Counted from the first letter of the stretch, positions 8,721 through 19,235 are shown. The stretch is DNA of 64,000 nucleotides from Alkalicoccobacillus plakortidis (GCF_023703085.1 NZ_JAMQJY010000001.1:992001-1056000), one strand, 5' to 3'. Numbers and translations are program-made. The notes: generated from the letters alone by a model not told the origin.

Positions 8721-10013
8721 ATGAATCATACGCGCAATGATCGATTAGATCAAGTTCAAGAGGATACATTGGTGATTGGCATTGATATCGCCAAATTCAA
8801 GCACTACGCATGTGCTGTGAATGATCGCAGCCGTGAACTTAGTGATGCCTTTCCGTTTCATCAATCAAGAAATGGGTTTCACCACCTCTATGACGAGCTT
8901 GAACAACTAAAGAAGGCTCATCAAAAAACAAACATCCTCATTGGCTTTGAACCAACCGGTCATTACTGGATGAATCTTGCGCAATTTTTAAACCATCATG
9001 GCATTCCTTTTGTCTTGGTAAGCCCGCTGCACGTCAATCGAGCCAAAGAGTTTGATGATAACCTACAAACGAAGAATGACCGTAAAGACGCTCGTGTGAT
9101 TGCGAAAATGGTCACTCAGGGATATTTTAGCTATCCGCGTTTCTTGACTGGCGTAGATGCAGAACTGCGTAATGGCGCAACCCTTCGAGACCGGTTAAAA
9201 AAAGATAGGGCGCGTGTGACCAACCAGATCATCCGTTGGATGGATCGGTATTTCCCAGAATTACATGGAGCCTTTAAAGCCATGGGGAAAACCCTTGTCT
9301 GCATCTTAAAGTACCGTCCCTTACCTGAGGAGTGGCATGATCTTGAGGTAGAGTCTTTTCTATCCGAGATCAAAGAAAAAGAAGCGATCAGGAGCCCCTC
9401 TAAAAAGAGATTGCACAACGTTCAAGTTTTAGCGTCTCAATCCATTGGGTTAACTGAAGGGAACGAGTTTGCGAGACAAGATATTCGTTCGCTCATTGAG
9501 CAGTATGAACGAACTTGTGCGGAGTTAGAAGAAACGAAAGAGACGATGCGAGAGCTCGCTCGACAAGTAGACGCCTATGAGAGTTTAATCTCTATCCCTG
9601 GTATTAGTGAAGAGACCGTTTGTGAATTACTCGCTGAAACGGGGCCACTCACCAACTACAGTCATCCACGCCAACTGACAAAATTAGCGGGATTGACGCT
9701 ATGTGAGAATTCTTCCGGCCAACATCAAGGACGAAAGAGGCTCTCTAAACGAGGAAGACGCCGCTTGCGTTCTCTGCTCTTTCGAGCGGTTCTCCCGCTC
9801 ATCCGGAATAACCAAGCTTTCTTAGATCTCTATACGTACTACATTTCAAGAAGTCAAAATCCGCTTCAAAAGAAGGATGCCTTGGTGGTTCTCTGTAGTA
9901 AGCTATTGAAGATCTTTTGGGGGTTAAGCCATCACCAGATGGCGTTTGATGCTGAAAAGATGAGGAGTGATAGCCCTCCTCTTCAAAAAGCACGATCCTC
10001 GCTCGCTTCATAA
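8721..10013 (+). CDS. IS110-family transposase (DEDD recombinase)
   Basis: A 430-residue IS110-type recombinase. The N-terminal RuvC-like DEDD domain is marked by VIGIDIAKFKH, GFEPTGHYW and TKNDRKDARVIA. The C-terminal Tnp_20 domain carries ISIPGISEETV and LTKLAGLTLCENSSGQHQG, including the serine region proposed to be the second catalytic site. GAGGAGG precedes the ATG. The frame is complete, so the element may be active. Members of this family are guided by a bridge RNA encoded in their non-coding end. Confidence 0.93.
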   Translation: MNHTRNDRLDQVQEDTLVIGIDIAKFKHYACAVNDRSRELSDAFPFHQSRNGFHHLYDELEQLKKAHQKTNILIGFEPTGHYWMNLAQFLNHHGIPFVLVSPLHVNRAKEFDDNLQTKNDRKDARVIAKMVTQGYFSYPRFLTGVDAELRNGATLRDRLKKDRARVTNQIIRWMDRYFPELHGAFKAMGKTLVCILKYRPLPEEWHDLEVESFLSEIKEKEAIRSPSKKRLHNVQVLASQSIGLTEGNEFARQDIRSLIEQYERTCAELEETKETMRELARQVDAYESLISIPGISEETVCELLAETGPLTNYSHPRQLTKLAGLTLCENSSGQHQGRKRLSKRGRRRLRSLLFRAVLPLIRNNQAFLDLYTYYISRSQNPLQKKDALVVLCSKLLKIFWGLSHHQMAFDAEKMRSDSPPLQKARSSLAS

Positions 10014-10215
10014 GGAAGCCTAAAGGAATATGAAAAATGGTGACTTGGAGAATCGGTAATAAAGACGACTTTTGACCTCGAGTCCATACAGGAGCATAAA
10101 TCCGACTCTGCCTTATGAAGAGACCCAACGAAGGAATGTGAGCGCACGACGCTAAGAGACATGGGAGGGTATGTCCACATAAGTTGAGCAGAGCTCATTG
10201 AAGCACCCATATCGT
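10014..10215 (+). other. Non-coding 3' part of the IS110 element, candidate bridge-RNA region
   Basis: About 200 bp after the transposase stop with no credible gene. It holds short hairpins, for example GACATGGGAGGGTATGTCC near 10162. In IS1111-type elements the bridge RNA lies downstream of the recombinase. The assignment here rests only on position and structure. Confidence 0.3.
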
Positions 10216-10596
10216 TATAATTGGATGAGATTCCCTACATCTATTAGCGTAGCGTACGCTCATATTCCTTTAATAAACATTATTGGAATGAATAACTTAG
10301 CGTAATCATAAAAAATATTTTTTAACCTGTTAATATAGCCTTTAAAACACTGATACATTAGGTTTTTCGGAGGGAGTCGGCCTCCCCATCCCGTCCGCTA
10401 GTTTGGAGCTTCTGAATTTTTACAGAGTATTGCTTGATATAATACCTGGAAAGAGCTTGCGACATATAAAAATAAATGAATATCACGACAAGCCGTTTCA
10501 ATCAATTTCACAACCACTTTATACATTCACTATTCTGTAAGTAACTTAATTCTGCTTTTCTAATAAATGAAGAGTTAGCCGAATTCTTTTATCAGT
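10216..10596. other. Gene-free interval between the IS element and the SDR terminator
   Basis: About 380 bp of AT-rich sequence without a plausible ORF or ribosome site. A short GC-rich hairpin (GGAGG...CCTCC, near 10371-10388) is the only structure noticed. Confidence 0.5.
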
Positions 10597-10644
10597 AAAA
10601 CCCGGAGCAATATGTGATGTAACCAACATATTGCTCCGGGTTTT
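10597..10644. terminator. Bidirectional terminator after the SDR gene
   Basis: A perfect 18-bp inverted repeat (AAAACCCGGAGCAATATG, 10597-10614, against 10627-10644) flanked by A and T runs. Confidence 0.9.
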
Positions 10645-10674
10645 GTGTCAGGTATAACATTTCTGTCTCAGCCT

Positions 10675-11511
10675 TTACTTCACCTTATTCATAACAACTC
10701 GTTCTATGATCGTCCATGGGAGTATGGTTTTGAGTAGGATTAGCATTCGTGAGCTTTTGCCTATTGGATATCGTAGTTTTGGTCGTCTAGCTGCCGCGAT
10801 TTTGAGTAGTTTCGTTACAACTTTTGCCGGATCACTTGATTTGGTTGCTGAGTGAGTTGCTGAAGACATTAATGTATGGATAAAAGGAAGGTAGTCCTCA
10901 TCCTCACCTACACTAGCTTCTTGCATGCCCTTCTCCCAGATCTTTGTTCGAAAAGGTCCTGGTTCAACTAAACTTACGTAGACCCCAAAGCGAAGCATCT
11001 CTAGTCGCAATGCTTCACTAAATCCTTCAAGTGCAAATTTAGAAGCCGAATACGGACCAAGAGCAGGAAAGCCGAAGCGACCACTAATACTTGAAAGCAT
11101 GATAATTTTACCTGAACGACGCGTTCTCATCTCGGGTAAAAACACCTTTGTTACAGCAATGGCACCTAACACATTTGTTTCGAACTGCTTACGCCACTTT
11201 TCCATTTCCACGCTTTCGGTTGGCCCTCCCTGACAATAACCTGCATTATTGATCAAGATATCAACCCGACATTGCTCCTGCTGTAATTGTTGCTTCAGCT
11301 GCACAATGTCCTTTTCTTCAGTAACATCCAGCTTCTTAACACGAATATTTTTTGCACAACCGTTTTCTGTAGCTTTATCTAATAACTCCTGTGATTGTGA
11401 AGGATCCCGCATTGTGGCAATGACCTCATAGCCTTTTTGAGCAAAAGCAATTGAGCTCAAGAACCCAAACCCACTGCTTGCTCCGGTTATCAATACACAA
11501 CCTTTTGTCAT
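10675..11511 (-). CDS. Short-chain dehydrogenase/reductase
   Basis: A 278-residue classical SDR oxidoreductase. The nucleotide-binding motif TGASSGFG is near the N-terminus, followed by NNAG, the catalytic Ser in MLSSISG, and YSASK. The PGPFRT motif follows. The substrate cannot be told. ATG 11511 follows GGAG, and the start overlaps the helD stop in ATGA, so the two genes are translationally coupled. A perfect hairpin terminator lies downstream. Confidence 0.9.
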   Translation of the reverse strand: MTKGCVLITGASSGFGFLSSIAFAQKGYEVIATMRDPSQSQELLDKATENGCAKNIRVKKLDVTEEKDIVQLKQQLQQEQCRVDILINNAGYCQGGPTESVEMEKWRKQFETNVLGAIAVTKVFLPEMRTRRSGKIIMLSSISGRFGFPALGPYSASKFALEGFSEALRLEMLRFGVYVSLVEPGPFRTKIWEKGMQEASVGEDEDYLPFIHTLMSSATHSATKSSDPAKVVTKLLKIAAARRPKLRYPIGKSSRMLILLKTILPWTIIERVVMNKVK

Positions 11512-13842
11512 GTTATCTCCTGATCCACTTGATAAGCACCTGGTGAAACCTGTTGTATAAATAAACATTCTTCTCCTAAAGAAAAAAGGACTAATTCATG
11601 CATAGCTCGAGTACAAACAGTATAAAACAACGTTCTCTCATGTTCATGCTTATATACATTTGTTGAAGCATCGTGAACAATCACTGCATCAAATTCAATT
11701 CCCTTAGATAAATAGGAAGGCAACACATGAAGACCGCGTTCAAATTCATATGAATCCTTGGTTAACAGCTTTATTGACAGATTATCTTTAAGTCTGTGAT
11801 ACACTTCTTCGCTTTCAGAGGCCGTTTTAGTAATAATTGCAATCGATTGATGTCCAGCCTGCTTTAACCGCTCAGCTTCTTGGATCATTCTTTGATCAAG
11901 CTTTTGTCTATCTTCTCCTTTAATTAGGAGTGGTTTCTCTCCCTTACGATTAAATGGTTCGATTTGTTCTCCATCTGTAATAAATTGTTTCGTGAAATCA
12001 ACAATGTCCTTTGTTGAGCGATAGCTTTTATTTAACTTCATAACATGATGTTGCTTTTCAGTGTGAAGAGATCCATCAAGCATGGTCAATTGATGTTGAG
12101 ATTGTGCGTAAACAGCCTGATTCACATCACCAAGAATCGTCATGCTTGCAGCTGGATAAATCATTTTTAGGTACTCAAATTGAAAAGGAGAGTAATCCTG
12201 CGCCTCGTCTATAAAAACATGCTGTATGACATGATTTGATTTTATACCCGCTAGCTGATCCTTCACATACAAATACGGGGTAACGTCTTCAAAGAGCATC
12301 GTTTTTTCATCGAGATGACTAAGAGTACGGCTACACATTTGCTCCCAATCAGTCGGAACCTCAGGATGAGATTGCTTAAATAAATTCCTAAACAAGCGAT
12401 CAACATGAATAAACGCCATCTTTTTTACAGCATTTTTTAGAGGCTTAAACTGCTTAGCGACAATCTTCTTAGCTAGCATTTTCCGTTCATACTTTGCCTC
12501 ATCAAAATCAGATTCTTGATCACCATGTTCACTTTGATATTGCTTTTGGACCTCTTGAAAAGCCTCAACACCTAATAATTCTATCTCATCCTCAACCCAA
12601 GCCATTACTTCGCTCAAGTACCTCTAATCGAGTTAACTTAATAAGCAACCAGTCAGCGGTAAGCTTCATTCGATTAGCCATAGAAACGGTTTGCTCTAAT
12701 GAATAGAAGTATGCACTAATGCGCGATGCGTCTATTAGTACCTCGCCCCGAAAACGCACCTGCTTAAATTGCAGTCCTTCTTTAGCTAAACGCTGCAAAT
12801 ACTGATCAATTAGCTCTTTAAAGGCTAAGCTAGATTTAAATTTTATACTAGAGACTTCTTGCTCATATTGTTCGGATGTGGTTACAGTGAGTAGCTTCTC
12901 TGTTTGTGAAAATGCATCCTCAACCTCATAAGCAGATCCAACTCTTTTTTGAACATACTGCTGAAATGTTGTTTGTTCCATATTCTCCTCACCAAGCTCC
13001 GGCAATACCTTTGCAACATAACTATTAAAAAGTGGATTTGGTGAAAAAAGAATCATATTTTTGGCGGCTAATGTTTCCATATGCCGATACAATAAGTAGG
13101 CGGCTCTTTGCAGGGCAGCAGAGGTTTTCCCACTCCCCGCAGCTCCTTGTACCACTAGATACCGGCTTGATTCATTTCGGATTAACTGATTTTGCTCTAG
13201 TTGAATTGTAGCTACAATACTTTTCATTTGAGAATTTGCTTCATTACCGAGAACTTCTTTAAGTAGATCATCACCAATTGTAAGACCTGTATCAAACATG
13301 CTTGTAATACGTCCATTTTGGATGATGAATTGACGTTTTTTTGTCATTTCTCCTTCAGTTGTACCCTCTGGTGATGTGTAATACGCTTCACCTGGTGAGA
13401 AATCATAATATAAGCTTGAAATTGGAGCTCGCCAATCATGAATGAGGAAATTCTGTTTTTGCTCATCTAATAAGGAGGCAACCCCCAAATAGATGGATTG
13501 TACATCCTCTTGACCATCTGCACAAAAATCTATACGTCCAAAGTATGGAGAGCTTTTTACACGCTCTAACGATTTAATTGTTTGGTCCATTTGACCGTGT
13601 GTTCGCTCGCGTTCTCCGAGTAATTCTGATTGCTGTTTAATACTGAACATTGTCTCTAACGCATCTTCAGGATTGTCCATATTTACTGTGACATCTTCCC
13701 AGAAGGTTTTGCGTAGATGAATAATCTCAGATTTAGTTTTTTGGTCATGCTGAGAGAGCGCGTCTATCTCACGTGCGACCTGCTCTTTTATTTGATCGAC
13801 TCTTTGTTGTTCAGCCTCTTTTGAATGAAATTGTTCCCCCAT
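11508..13842 (-). CDS. helD: HelD-like UvrD-family helicase, one frameshift as sequenced
   Basis: A superfamily 1 ATPase resembling HelD, which binds RNA polymerase and recycles stalled complexes. The coiled N-terminal arm (1-100) is followed by Walker A GAAGSGKT at 233-240. The C-terminal half carries HVFIDEAQDYSPFQ (Walker B), GDVNQAVY and SYRST. The halves lie in two frames. Dropping one T from GCTTGG (minus strand; 12597-12602) fuses them into about 777 residues, close to B. subtilis HelD, through the join RSNGWVEDEIELLG. The SDR gene overlaps its end. Confidence 0.88.
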
Positions 13843-14024
13843 CCACTCACGCTCCTTAAAAAGATACTTGACACCCCGAAAGATGTTTGATAAGATAAAA
13901 TAAAGAAATACGTATATACAATTTCAGTAAAGTTCCACCTCATATCGTATCATGTAGACGTTGCAATGGCAAGGTCTTTTTTGCATGGAATAATGATGTT
14001 AGGGTGGCCTTATACAAATAACTT

Positions 14025-14065
14025 AAACGACGAATATCCTTGTGATAAGGAATGTTCGCCGTTTT
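14025..14065 (-). terminator. Terminator after lipM
   Basis: An imperfect stem (AAACGACGAATATCCTT against AAGGAATGTTCGCCGTTTT) lies immediately downstream of lipM. Confidence 0.65.
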
Positions 14066-14077
14066 GTTATCTAATCG

Positions 14078-14917
14078 TTATTTTCGATAGTTCCATTCGT
14101 CCGTTCCGTACCTTCTGTCAATGATCGCTTGTACTTCTTGCTCTTCTGCTTCTGTTAATGTATAAGGTTCGAGCTGAATAGATAGACCACGTTCAAATCC
14201 AGTCTTAAATAGTTTACTCGCTTCTTCAACAGTTATTGGCGTTTCCTTTAATTCATTAATAGCAACTGCCTTTTGTTTAAAATTACGCTGCATCCGCTCA
14301 CGTAATCGAACGCTTGAATAACGAAATACATCAAATAACTTATCTTCATCTATATCGAGAATAATGGATCCATGTTGAAGGATAACACCCTTCTGTCTTG
14401 TTTGAGCACTTCCTGCCACCTTCCGCCCTTCCACAACTAACTCATACCAGGAAGGAGCATCAAAACATACCGCAGAACGAGGGGTTTTTAACGCTTGCTT
14501 ATCAGCATCTGTCGAAGGAATGGAAAAGTAAGCGTCTAGTCCCGCTTCCTTAAATCCTTCTAATAATCCCTCTGAAATCACTCGGTACGCTTCTGTCACA
14601 GATGCGGGCATGAACGGATGCGACTCAGATACAATCACACTGTATGTAAGTTCTTGATCATGCAAAACGCCTCTACCACCAGTTGGTCTTCTTACAAAAC
14701 CTAATTGATGGTGCTTTACTGCGTCCATATTAATTTCTTTTTCTACTTTTTGAAAATAACCAATTGAAAGAGTTGCAGGATTCCACCCATAAAAACGAAT
14801 GGTCGGGGGGATTTTCCCTTCACTATGCCAGTTTAAAAGTGCTTCGTCCAATGCCATATTATACTCAGGCGAACGTTTTCCAGAATCAATAAATCTCCAT
14901 ATTTCTGTGTTTTCCAT
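14078..14917 (-). CDS. lipM: Octanoyltransferase LipM (YqhM)
   Basis: It transfers octanoate from octanoyl-ACP to GcvH, the first committed step of lipoate assembly in Bacillus. The 279 residues match LipM (278 in B. subtilis). [11 protein letters not shown] is at 76-86 and the catalytic cysteine is Cys151 in [12 protein letters not shown] 14917 is preceded by AAAGGGG. It lies near the glycine cleavage genes, whose GcvH partner is the acceptor protein; gcvH itself is not in the window. Confidence 0.93.
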   Translation of the reverse strand: MENTEIWRFIDSGKRSPEYNMALDEALLNWHSEGKIPPTIRFYGWNPATLSIGYFQKVEKEINMDAVKHHQLGFVRRPTGGRGVLHDQELTYSVIVSESHPFMPASVTEAYRVISEGLLEGFKEAGLDAYFSIPSTDADKQALKTPRSAVCFDAPSWYELVVEGRKVAGSAQTRQKGVILQHGSIILDIDEDKLFDVFRYSSVRLRERMQRNFKQKAVAINELKETPITVEEASKLFKTGFERGLSIQLEPYTLTEAEEQEVQAIIDRRYGTDEWNYRK

Positions 14918-15065
14918 CTTTTGTTTGACCCCTTTCACTCACTTTTAGTGTATCAAATTCCAATACATTCAGCCAAGAAACAAGTGAACACGTTGCCAAA
15001 AAACGAATTGACCTTTATAATTTAGTAGAAAAGTTTTTTAGTTGAAGGAGAGTGCAACACCCGCC

Positions 15066-15449
15066 ATGGAATTGCAGTATATTATCATTGCCATTTTAGC
15101 AGCACTAATTGTTTACTTAGCGGTTAGACGTTTCTATACACCTAAGTATATTAAAAACTTAACCCAAGAAGAATTTATTCAAGGCTATCGCAAAGCCCAA
15201 TTAATTGATGTGAGAGAACCTCGTGAATATGATGGTGGCCATATACTCGGCGCAAGAAATATTCCGATGTCACAAATCCGTCAGCGCATTAATGAATTCC
15301 GCGCAGATCAACCTATTTATCTGTATTGCCAATCTGGAGCCAGAAGTAGACAAGCAGCAAGTATCATCCGAAAAAAACGTGGCGCTACCGAGATCTATCA
15401 GTTAAAAGGTGGCTTCCGTAAGTGGACAGGTAAAATTAAAAAGAAATAA
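15066..15449 (+). CDS. yqhL: Membrane-anchored rhodanese YqhL
   Basis: 127 residues: one N-terminal membrane helix (3-20), then a single rhodanese domain with the active-site Cys88 in YLYCQSGARS. IDVREPREY and the GGFRKW end are family hallmarks. ATG 15066 matches the family start. The nearest good ribosome site (GAAGGAG) is about 16 bases upstream, so a TTG at 15042 cannot be fully excluded, though it overlaps that site. Function is unknown; sulfur transfer is implied by the fold. It is divergent from lipM. Confidence 0.88.
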   Translation: MELQYIIIAILAALIVYLAVRRFYTPKYIKNLTQEEFIQGYRKAQLIDVREPREYDGGHILGARNIPMSQIRQRINEFRADQPIYLYCQSGARSRQAASIIRKKRGATEIYQLKGGFRKWTGKIKKK

Positions 15450-15460
15450 TGCTTCATAAT

Positions 15461-15496
15461 AAAAAGCTCTCTCACTTTATGTGAAAGAGCTTTTTT
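15461..15496. terminator. Terminator after yqhL
   Basis: AAAAAGCTCTCTCAC pairs with GTGAAAGAGCTTTTTT around a short loop, with a T run. Confidence 0.88.
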
Positions 15497-15584
15497 GTTG
15501 CAGACGGCCCACCAACTTGCGAAGATTAAGATCTCATTGTACAGTAACCTTAAAACAACCGACGTTTGGAAGGATTTGACGAGC

Positions 15585-16286
15585 ATGCCGGATGATAAAC
15601 GTATTTTAATTGTAGAAGACGAAGAGAAAATTGCTCGGATATTAAAACTAGAGCTTGAATATGAGGGGTACCAGACCGAAACAGCACATGAAGGAATAAC
15701 TGCCTGGGAGCTTCTCCAGAGTCAATCATGGGCTTTAGTTATATTAGACGTTATGCTACCAGGATTGAGTGGTATGGAGCTACTACGACGAATGCGAGAT
15801 CGCAAAGACCAAACACCTGTTATTATGTTGACTGCTAGAGACAACGTTGTCGATAAAGTATCCGGGCTTGATCAAGGGGCAAATGATTATGTAACAAAAC
15901 CTTTTGAAATTGAAGAATTATTGGCAAGAATTCGAGCAAATCTAAGACAATTGCCGAGTTCACAGCAAAAAGAAGATGAGAGTCTTCTAAACATAGCTGA
16001 CCTTGAAGTCCATACCGCCTCAAGAGAAGTGACACGAGCAGGACTTGAGGTTACATTAACAGCGCGCGAATATGATCTATTAGTATTTCTACTACACAAC
16101 CCTAATCAAGTACTAACAAGAGACCAGCTACTTCAACATGTATGGGGATTTGATTATATTGGTGACACAAATATTGTCGATGTCTATATCCGATACCTTC
16201 GTCAAAAAATGGATAAAGACTTTGAACCAAAACTACTTCATACAGTTCGTGGTGCAGGTTACATGCTGAAAGATCGTCGTTCATGA
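15585..16286 (+). CDS. OmpR-family response regulator (YkoG-like)
   Basis: A 233-residue two-component regulator. The receiver domain has acidic residues in VEDEEK, phosphoacceptor Asp55 in VILDVMLPG, and Lys105 in VTKPFE. The C-terminal winged helix carries LTAREYDLL and VDVYIRYLRQK. ATG 15585 is preceded by AAGGA; the frame is open upstream through the yqhL terminator, which argues for this start. The stop overlaps the kinase start (ATGA). With two downstream PepSY genes, the layout is that of ykoG-ykoH-ykoI-ykoJ in B. subtilis. Confidence 0.92.
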   Translation: MPDDKRILIVEDEEKIARILKLELEYEGYQTETAHEGITAWELLQSQSWALVILDVMLPGLSGMELLRRMRDRKDQTPVIMLTARDNVVDKVSGLDQGANDYVTKPFEIEELLARIRANLRQLPSSQQKEDESLLNIADLEVHTASREVTRAGLEVTLTAREYDLLVFLLHNPNQVLTRDQLLQHVWGFDYIGDTNIVDVYIRYLRQKMDKDFEPKLLHTVRGAGYMLKDRRS

Positions 16287-17633
16287 AACTTAATCGCCGA
16301 ATTATATTAGTAACAACTGTTTGGTTGTTTATCATCTTACTTGTCGTGAACAGTGCTGTTTATTTATTTTTCAAACAGTTTATGGAAGAATCGGAACTTA
16401 ATCAGATTAGTGATCAGGGGCAAGCAGCTATTGAGACGATAGGCAACCACCCCACCCCCAGTTTATTAATGGACAATTATTTAATTGGGGAAGGTATGCT
16501 ACGTGTTGTTCGTTCAGATGATCGTATCGGAAAAACACTCACAAAAAATCCAACATACAGGAACATCCAAGCCACATATACAACAAGTCAAGAAGCAGCT
16601 ATTGTGACGTATGAGAATGCAGAATATGCCATCTCTAGACAGCCACTAATATGGGATGATGGCTCCATTGTTACACTTGAGTTGGTCGAATCAATCGAAC
16701 ATTATTCCAATGCGCTCAGACTACTTCAAACGGTTCTATTAACAGCGTCGCTTCTTGTTTTAATTCCGTCCTTTATTGCGGGTCAGCTGCTAAGCCGATT
16801 TATCTTAACTCCTATTCGGACATTAATTGGCACAATGGATGAAATTAGCCGGAAAGGAACATTTAAAAAGATTAATGTCACATCTAAACAAACGGATGAA
16901 TTAGCTCAAATGAGTGCAACATTTAATCACATGATTGAATTACTTCAGCAAAATTTTGAAAAGCAGCAGCAATTTGTTTCAGATGCTTCACACGAATTAA
17001 AAACACCACTAACTGTTATTGAAAGCTATGCACGTCTTTTAAAACGTTGGGGTAAAAAAGACCCTGCTATATTAGATGAAGCCGTTGAAGCGATCTATTC
17101 AGAAGCTTTGAGGATGCGTGGTATGACTCAGCAAATGCTCGATCTTGCAATGGGGGATAATCAAACAGTTCAACCAATGTCGAGGCTTCATTTATCCAGG
17201 CATCATTAAGGAAACAGCAGAACGAATTAGTCATTCCTTTAATCGTGAAATACAGCTTTCGGCTGATGAGAATATATACGTTTTAGGTCATGAAAATACA
17301 ATAAAACAGCTGCTCTTTATTCTATTGGAAAATGGCATTAAATACAGTGAGCAAGCTCTTCATGTTCAATTATATTCAGATCAAAATCAAGCCACAATTG
17401 AAATAAAAGATACAGGGATCGGGATTCCCCTGCAGGATCAACCTCAAATCTTTGAACGTTTTTTCCGAGTTTCTGAAGACCGAAACCGACAATCTGGCGG
17501 CTCAGGATTAGGACTGTCCATCGCAAAAAAAATTGTAGAACAATACAGTGGCACGATTCGTGTTCATAGTGAACTAGGCAAAGGATCTACTTTTATTGTT
17601 AGCTTGCCAATCCATCAATCTGAGGAGGAGTAA
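16283..17633 (+). CDS. Sensor histidine kinase (YkoH-like), frameshifted as sequenced
   Basis: A membrane sensor kinase paired with the upstream regulator. A first helix (about 9-31), an extracytoplasmic loop, a second helix (about 150-172), HAMP, then the phosphoacceptor helix SDASHELKTPLTVIES. The ATPase domain (ENGIKYSE, DTGIGIP, GSGLGLSIA) lies in another frame starting near 17200. The break is between about 17165 and 17200. Deleting one T from GGCTTC at 17184-17189 gives a continuous protein, but the exact site is less clear than in other broken genes. GAGGAGG at its 3' end serves the next gene. Confidence 0.85.
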
Positions 17634-17637
17634 TATA

Positions 17638-18330
17638 ATGGCCAAATCACCAATACGTATTACCTTTTTTATCATTGCTCTTCTAATTGTTGGTATTGGA
17701 CTATTTTTCTTTTTTCGTTCTGAAGATCCTTCTCTAACTCTAAACGAGACCATTGAATTAATCGAAGCTCAATATGGTAGTGCACCAACAGAGATCACCT
17801 TAAAAGATGGCACGTATTATGCTGTCATAAAACGCGAAGATGGGCTCTATGAGATTGAGATTAGTGAGGAGACTGGGACGATCCTTTCTCTTGTGCCTGT
17901 AGAAGACAACTCTACAGAAGCTACTGATTTTCTAAGTGCAGGCGAGGCAAGAGAACGAGTTCTCCAACTTGTTCCAACTGATGCCGTTATTAAGGACCTT
18001 GAGCTTAAAGAAGACGTGACTCCACCAATATGGGCGGCCGAAGTGGAAAACACTGAAGGGGATGGTGAAATTGACATTCATGCCAAAACGGGCGAAGAGC
18101 TTCGTAATACGTTACAAACAGAAAATGGACAACAATCGAATTATATAACTGAACAAGAAGCCATCGATATTGCTTTACGTGAAATTAATGGCGTTGTAGA
18201 TGATGTTGATTTAGAGGACGCAGACGGACGAATGGTATACGAGGTAGAAATTGAAGATCAAGAAACGGATGAAGATGTGACTGTCATTATTGATGCGGTC
18301 ACCGGACAAATTATTCAATTTGAATATTAA
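17638..18330 (+). CDS. Membrane-anchored PepSY-domain protein
   Basis: 230 residues with one N-terminal helix (about 8-27) and an acidic extracytoplasmic part holding about two to three PepSY-like units (ITLKDGTYYAVI, ALREINGVVDDVD, VTGQIIQFEY). It follows the kinase by four bases behind GAGGAGGAG. PepSY domains are often linked to protease inhibition or to sensing at the cell surface. Here the link to the kinase suggests an accessory or output role, which is inference. Confidence 0.85.
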   Translation: MAKSPIRITFFIIALLIVGIGLFFFFRSEDPSLTLNETIELIEAQYGSAPTEITLKDGTYYAVIKREDGLYEIEISEETGTILSLVPVEDNSTEATDFLSAGEARERVLQLVPTDAVIKDLELKEDVTPPIWAAEVENTEGDGEIDIHAKTGEELRNTLQTENGQQSNYITEQEAIDIALREINGVVDDVDLEDADGRMVYEVEIEDQETDEDVTVIIDAVTGQIIQFEY

Positions 18331-18335
18331 TGAGT

Positions 18336-18353
18336 TTCTCATCAAATTCTCAT
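18336..18353 (+). promoter_or_regulatory. Direct repeat, candidate OmpR-type regulator site
   Basis: TTCTCAT occurs at 18336-18342 and again at 18347-18353, exactly 11 bp apart, the spacing typical of tandem OmpR/PhoB-family sites. It lies upstream of a TATACT -10 candidate (18386-18391) for the second PepSY gene, with no good -35 box, as expected of an activated promoter. Confidence 0.5.
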
Positions 18354-18427
18354 TTTAGATTCAGCGTCCTTTCATTTTGACTGTCTATACTATGGTTATA
18401 GTCAAACAAACGAAGGGATGATAAATC

Positions 18428-19177
18428 ATGAAAAAACCAATTGTATTTACATTAGCAGGAGCATTAGCCATCGGAGGAACATCAGTAGCATTTGCATCTA
18501 CAGGTAATCAAATTGCAGAAGCAGAACCAGCTTTAACATTACAAGCTTCAACTAATCCAATTACCGAGCAAGATGCAGTAGCCAAAGCAGAAGATTTTCT
18601 TGGTGGTGTAGTAACAGATATAGAAAAAGATACAGATGACGGTGTTGTCTACTATGAAGTTGAAGTTAAACTCGACGGACAAGAATTTGATCTAGATATT
18701 CTTGAGGAAAGCGGTCAGATCATCGATGTTGATGGTAATCTTTTAGGAACAGATGCCGCTAATGGAGCTGCCATTAACCAAGAAGACGCAGAAACCGCAG
18801 CAAAAGAAGCTGTACATTTGGATGATGTCATTAAGACTGAACTAGAGATTGAAAATGGACAGTATGTTTATGAAGTTGAGTTTAATGTGAACGGTGAAGG
18901 CGAAGATGTAAAAGTCAATGGCGAAACAGGTGAGATCCTCTCAATCGATGACGACTTTGCTATTGATATCCCACAATCCGGTGATCTGATCTCAGCAGAT
19001 GATGCAAAAACACTAGCAATAACTGAAGTTGGTGAAAATGCCAAAGTAACCGATATTGAATTAGATACAGACGATCGTGTTTCTGTTTATGAATTAGAAT
19101 TAGTGCTAGATGGTGCTGAATATGATGTTGAAATCGACGCTGTAACAAAAGAGATTTTAAAAAGTGAAAGAGATTAA
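18428..19177 (+). CDS. Secreted protein with three PepSY repeats
   Basis: 249 residues. A signal peptide covers about 1-24 (lysines, hydrophobic core, VAFAS), then three similar acidic units near 45-95, 115-170 and 180-248, each with the VYYEVEV/YEVEF/YELEL strand followed by a turn and ILSID- or IDV-type strand. The mature part is strongly acidic, as in secreted proteins of salt- or alkali-tolerant bacilli. It has its own candidate regulated promoter, so it may be the main target of the upstream two-component system. Substrate and function are unknown. Confidence 0.85.
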   Translation: MKKPIVFTLAGALAIGGTSVAFASTGNQIAEAEPALTLQASTNPITEQDAVAKAEDFLGGVVTDIEKDTDDGVVYYEVEVKLDGQEFDLDILEESGQIIDVDGNLLGTDAANGAAINQEDAETAAKEAVHLDDVIKTELEIENGQYVYEVEFNVNGEGEDVKVNGETGEILSIDDDFAIDIPQSGDLISADDAKTLAITEVGENAKVTDIELDTDDRVSVYELELVLDGAEYDVEIDAVTKEILKSERD

Positions 19178-19235
19178 TTAGGAGTAGCTTCAGGAAAACG
19201 CGGATTTACAATGTTAAACAAATTCAAAGATTAAA

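Larger units (their letters stand above)
8669..10215 (+). mobile_element. IS110-family insertion sequence (approximate limits)
   Basis: The element contains one complete DEDD recombinase gene with about 50 bp of leader and about 200 bp of non-coding DNA after it. No terminal inverted repeats or target duplications could be recognised, which is normal for IS110 relatives, so the limits are estimates. A short leader and a long trailing non-coding region resembles the IS1111 subgroup. It lies between dat and the SDR gene and interrupts no visible gene. Confidence 0.6.

Noticed and set aside
11508..13842. HelD with the SDR, or the SNF2/UvrD helicases, as a defence island
   Set aside because: All have ordinary housekeeping relatives in Bacillus, mostly at conserved positions, and no nuclease or toxin partner clusters with HelD or YqhH.
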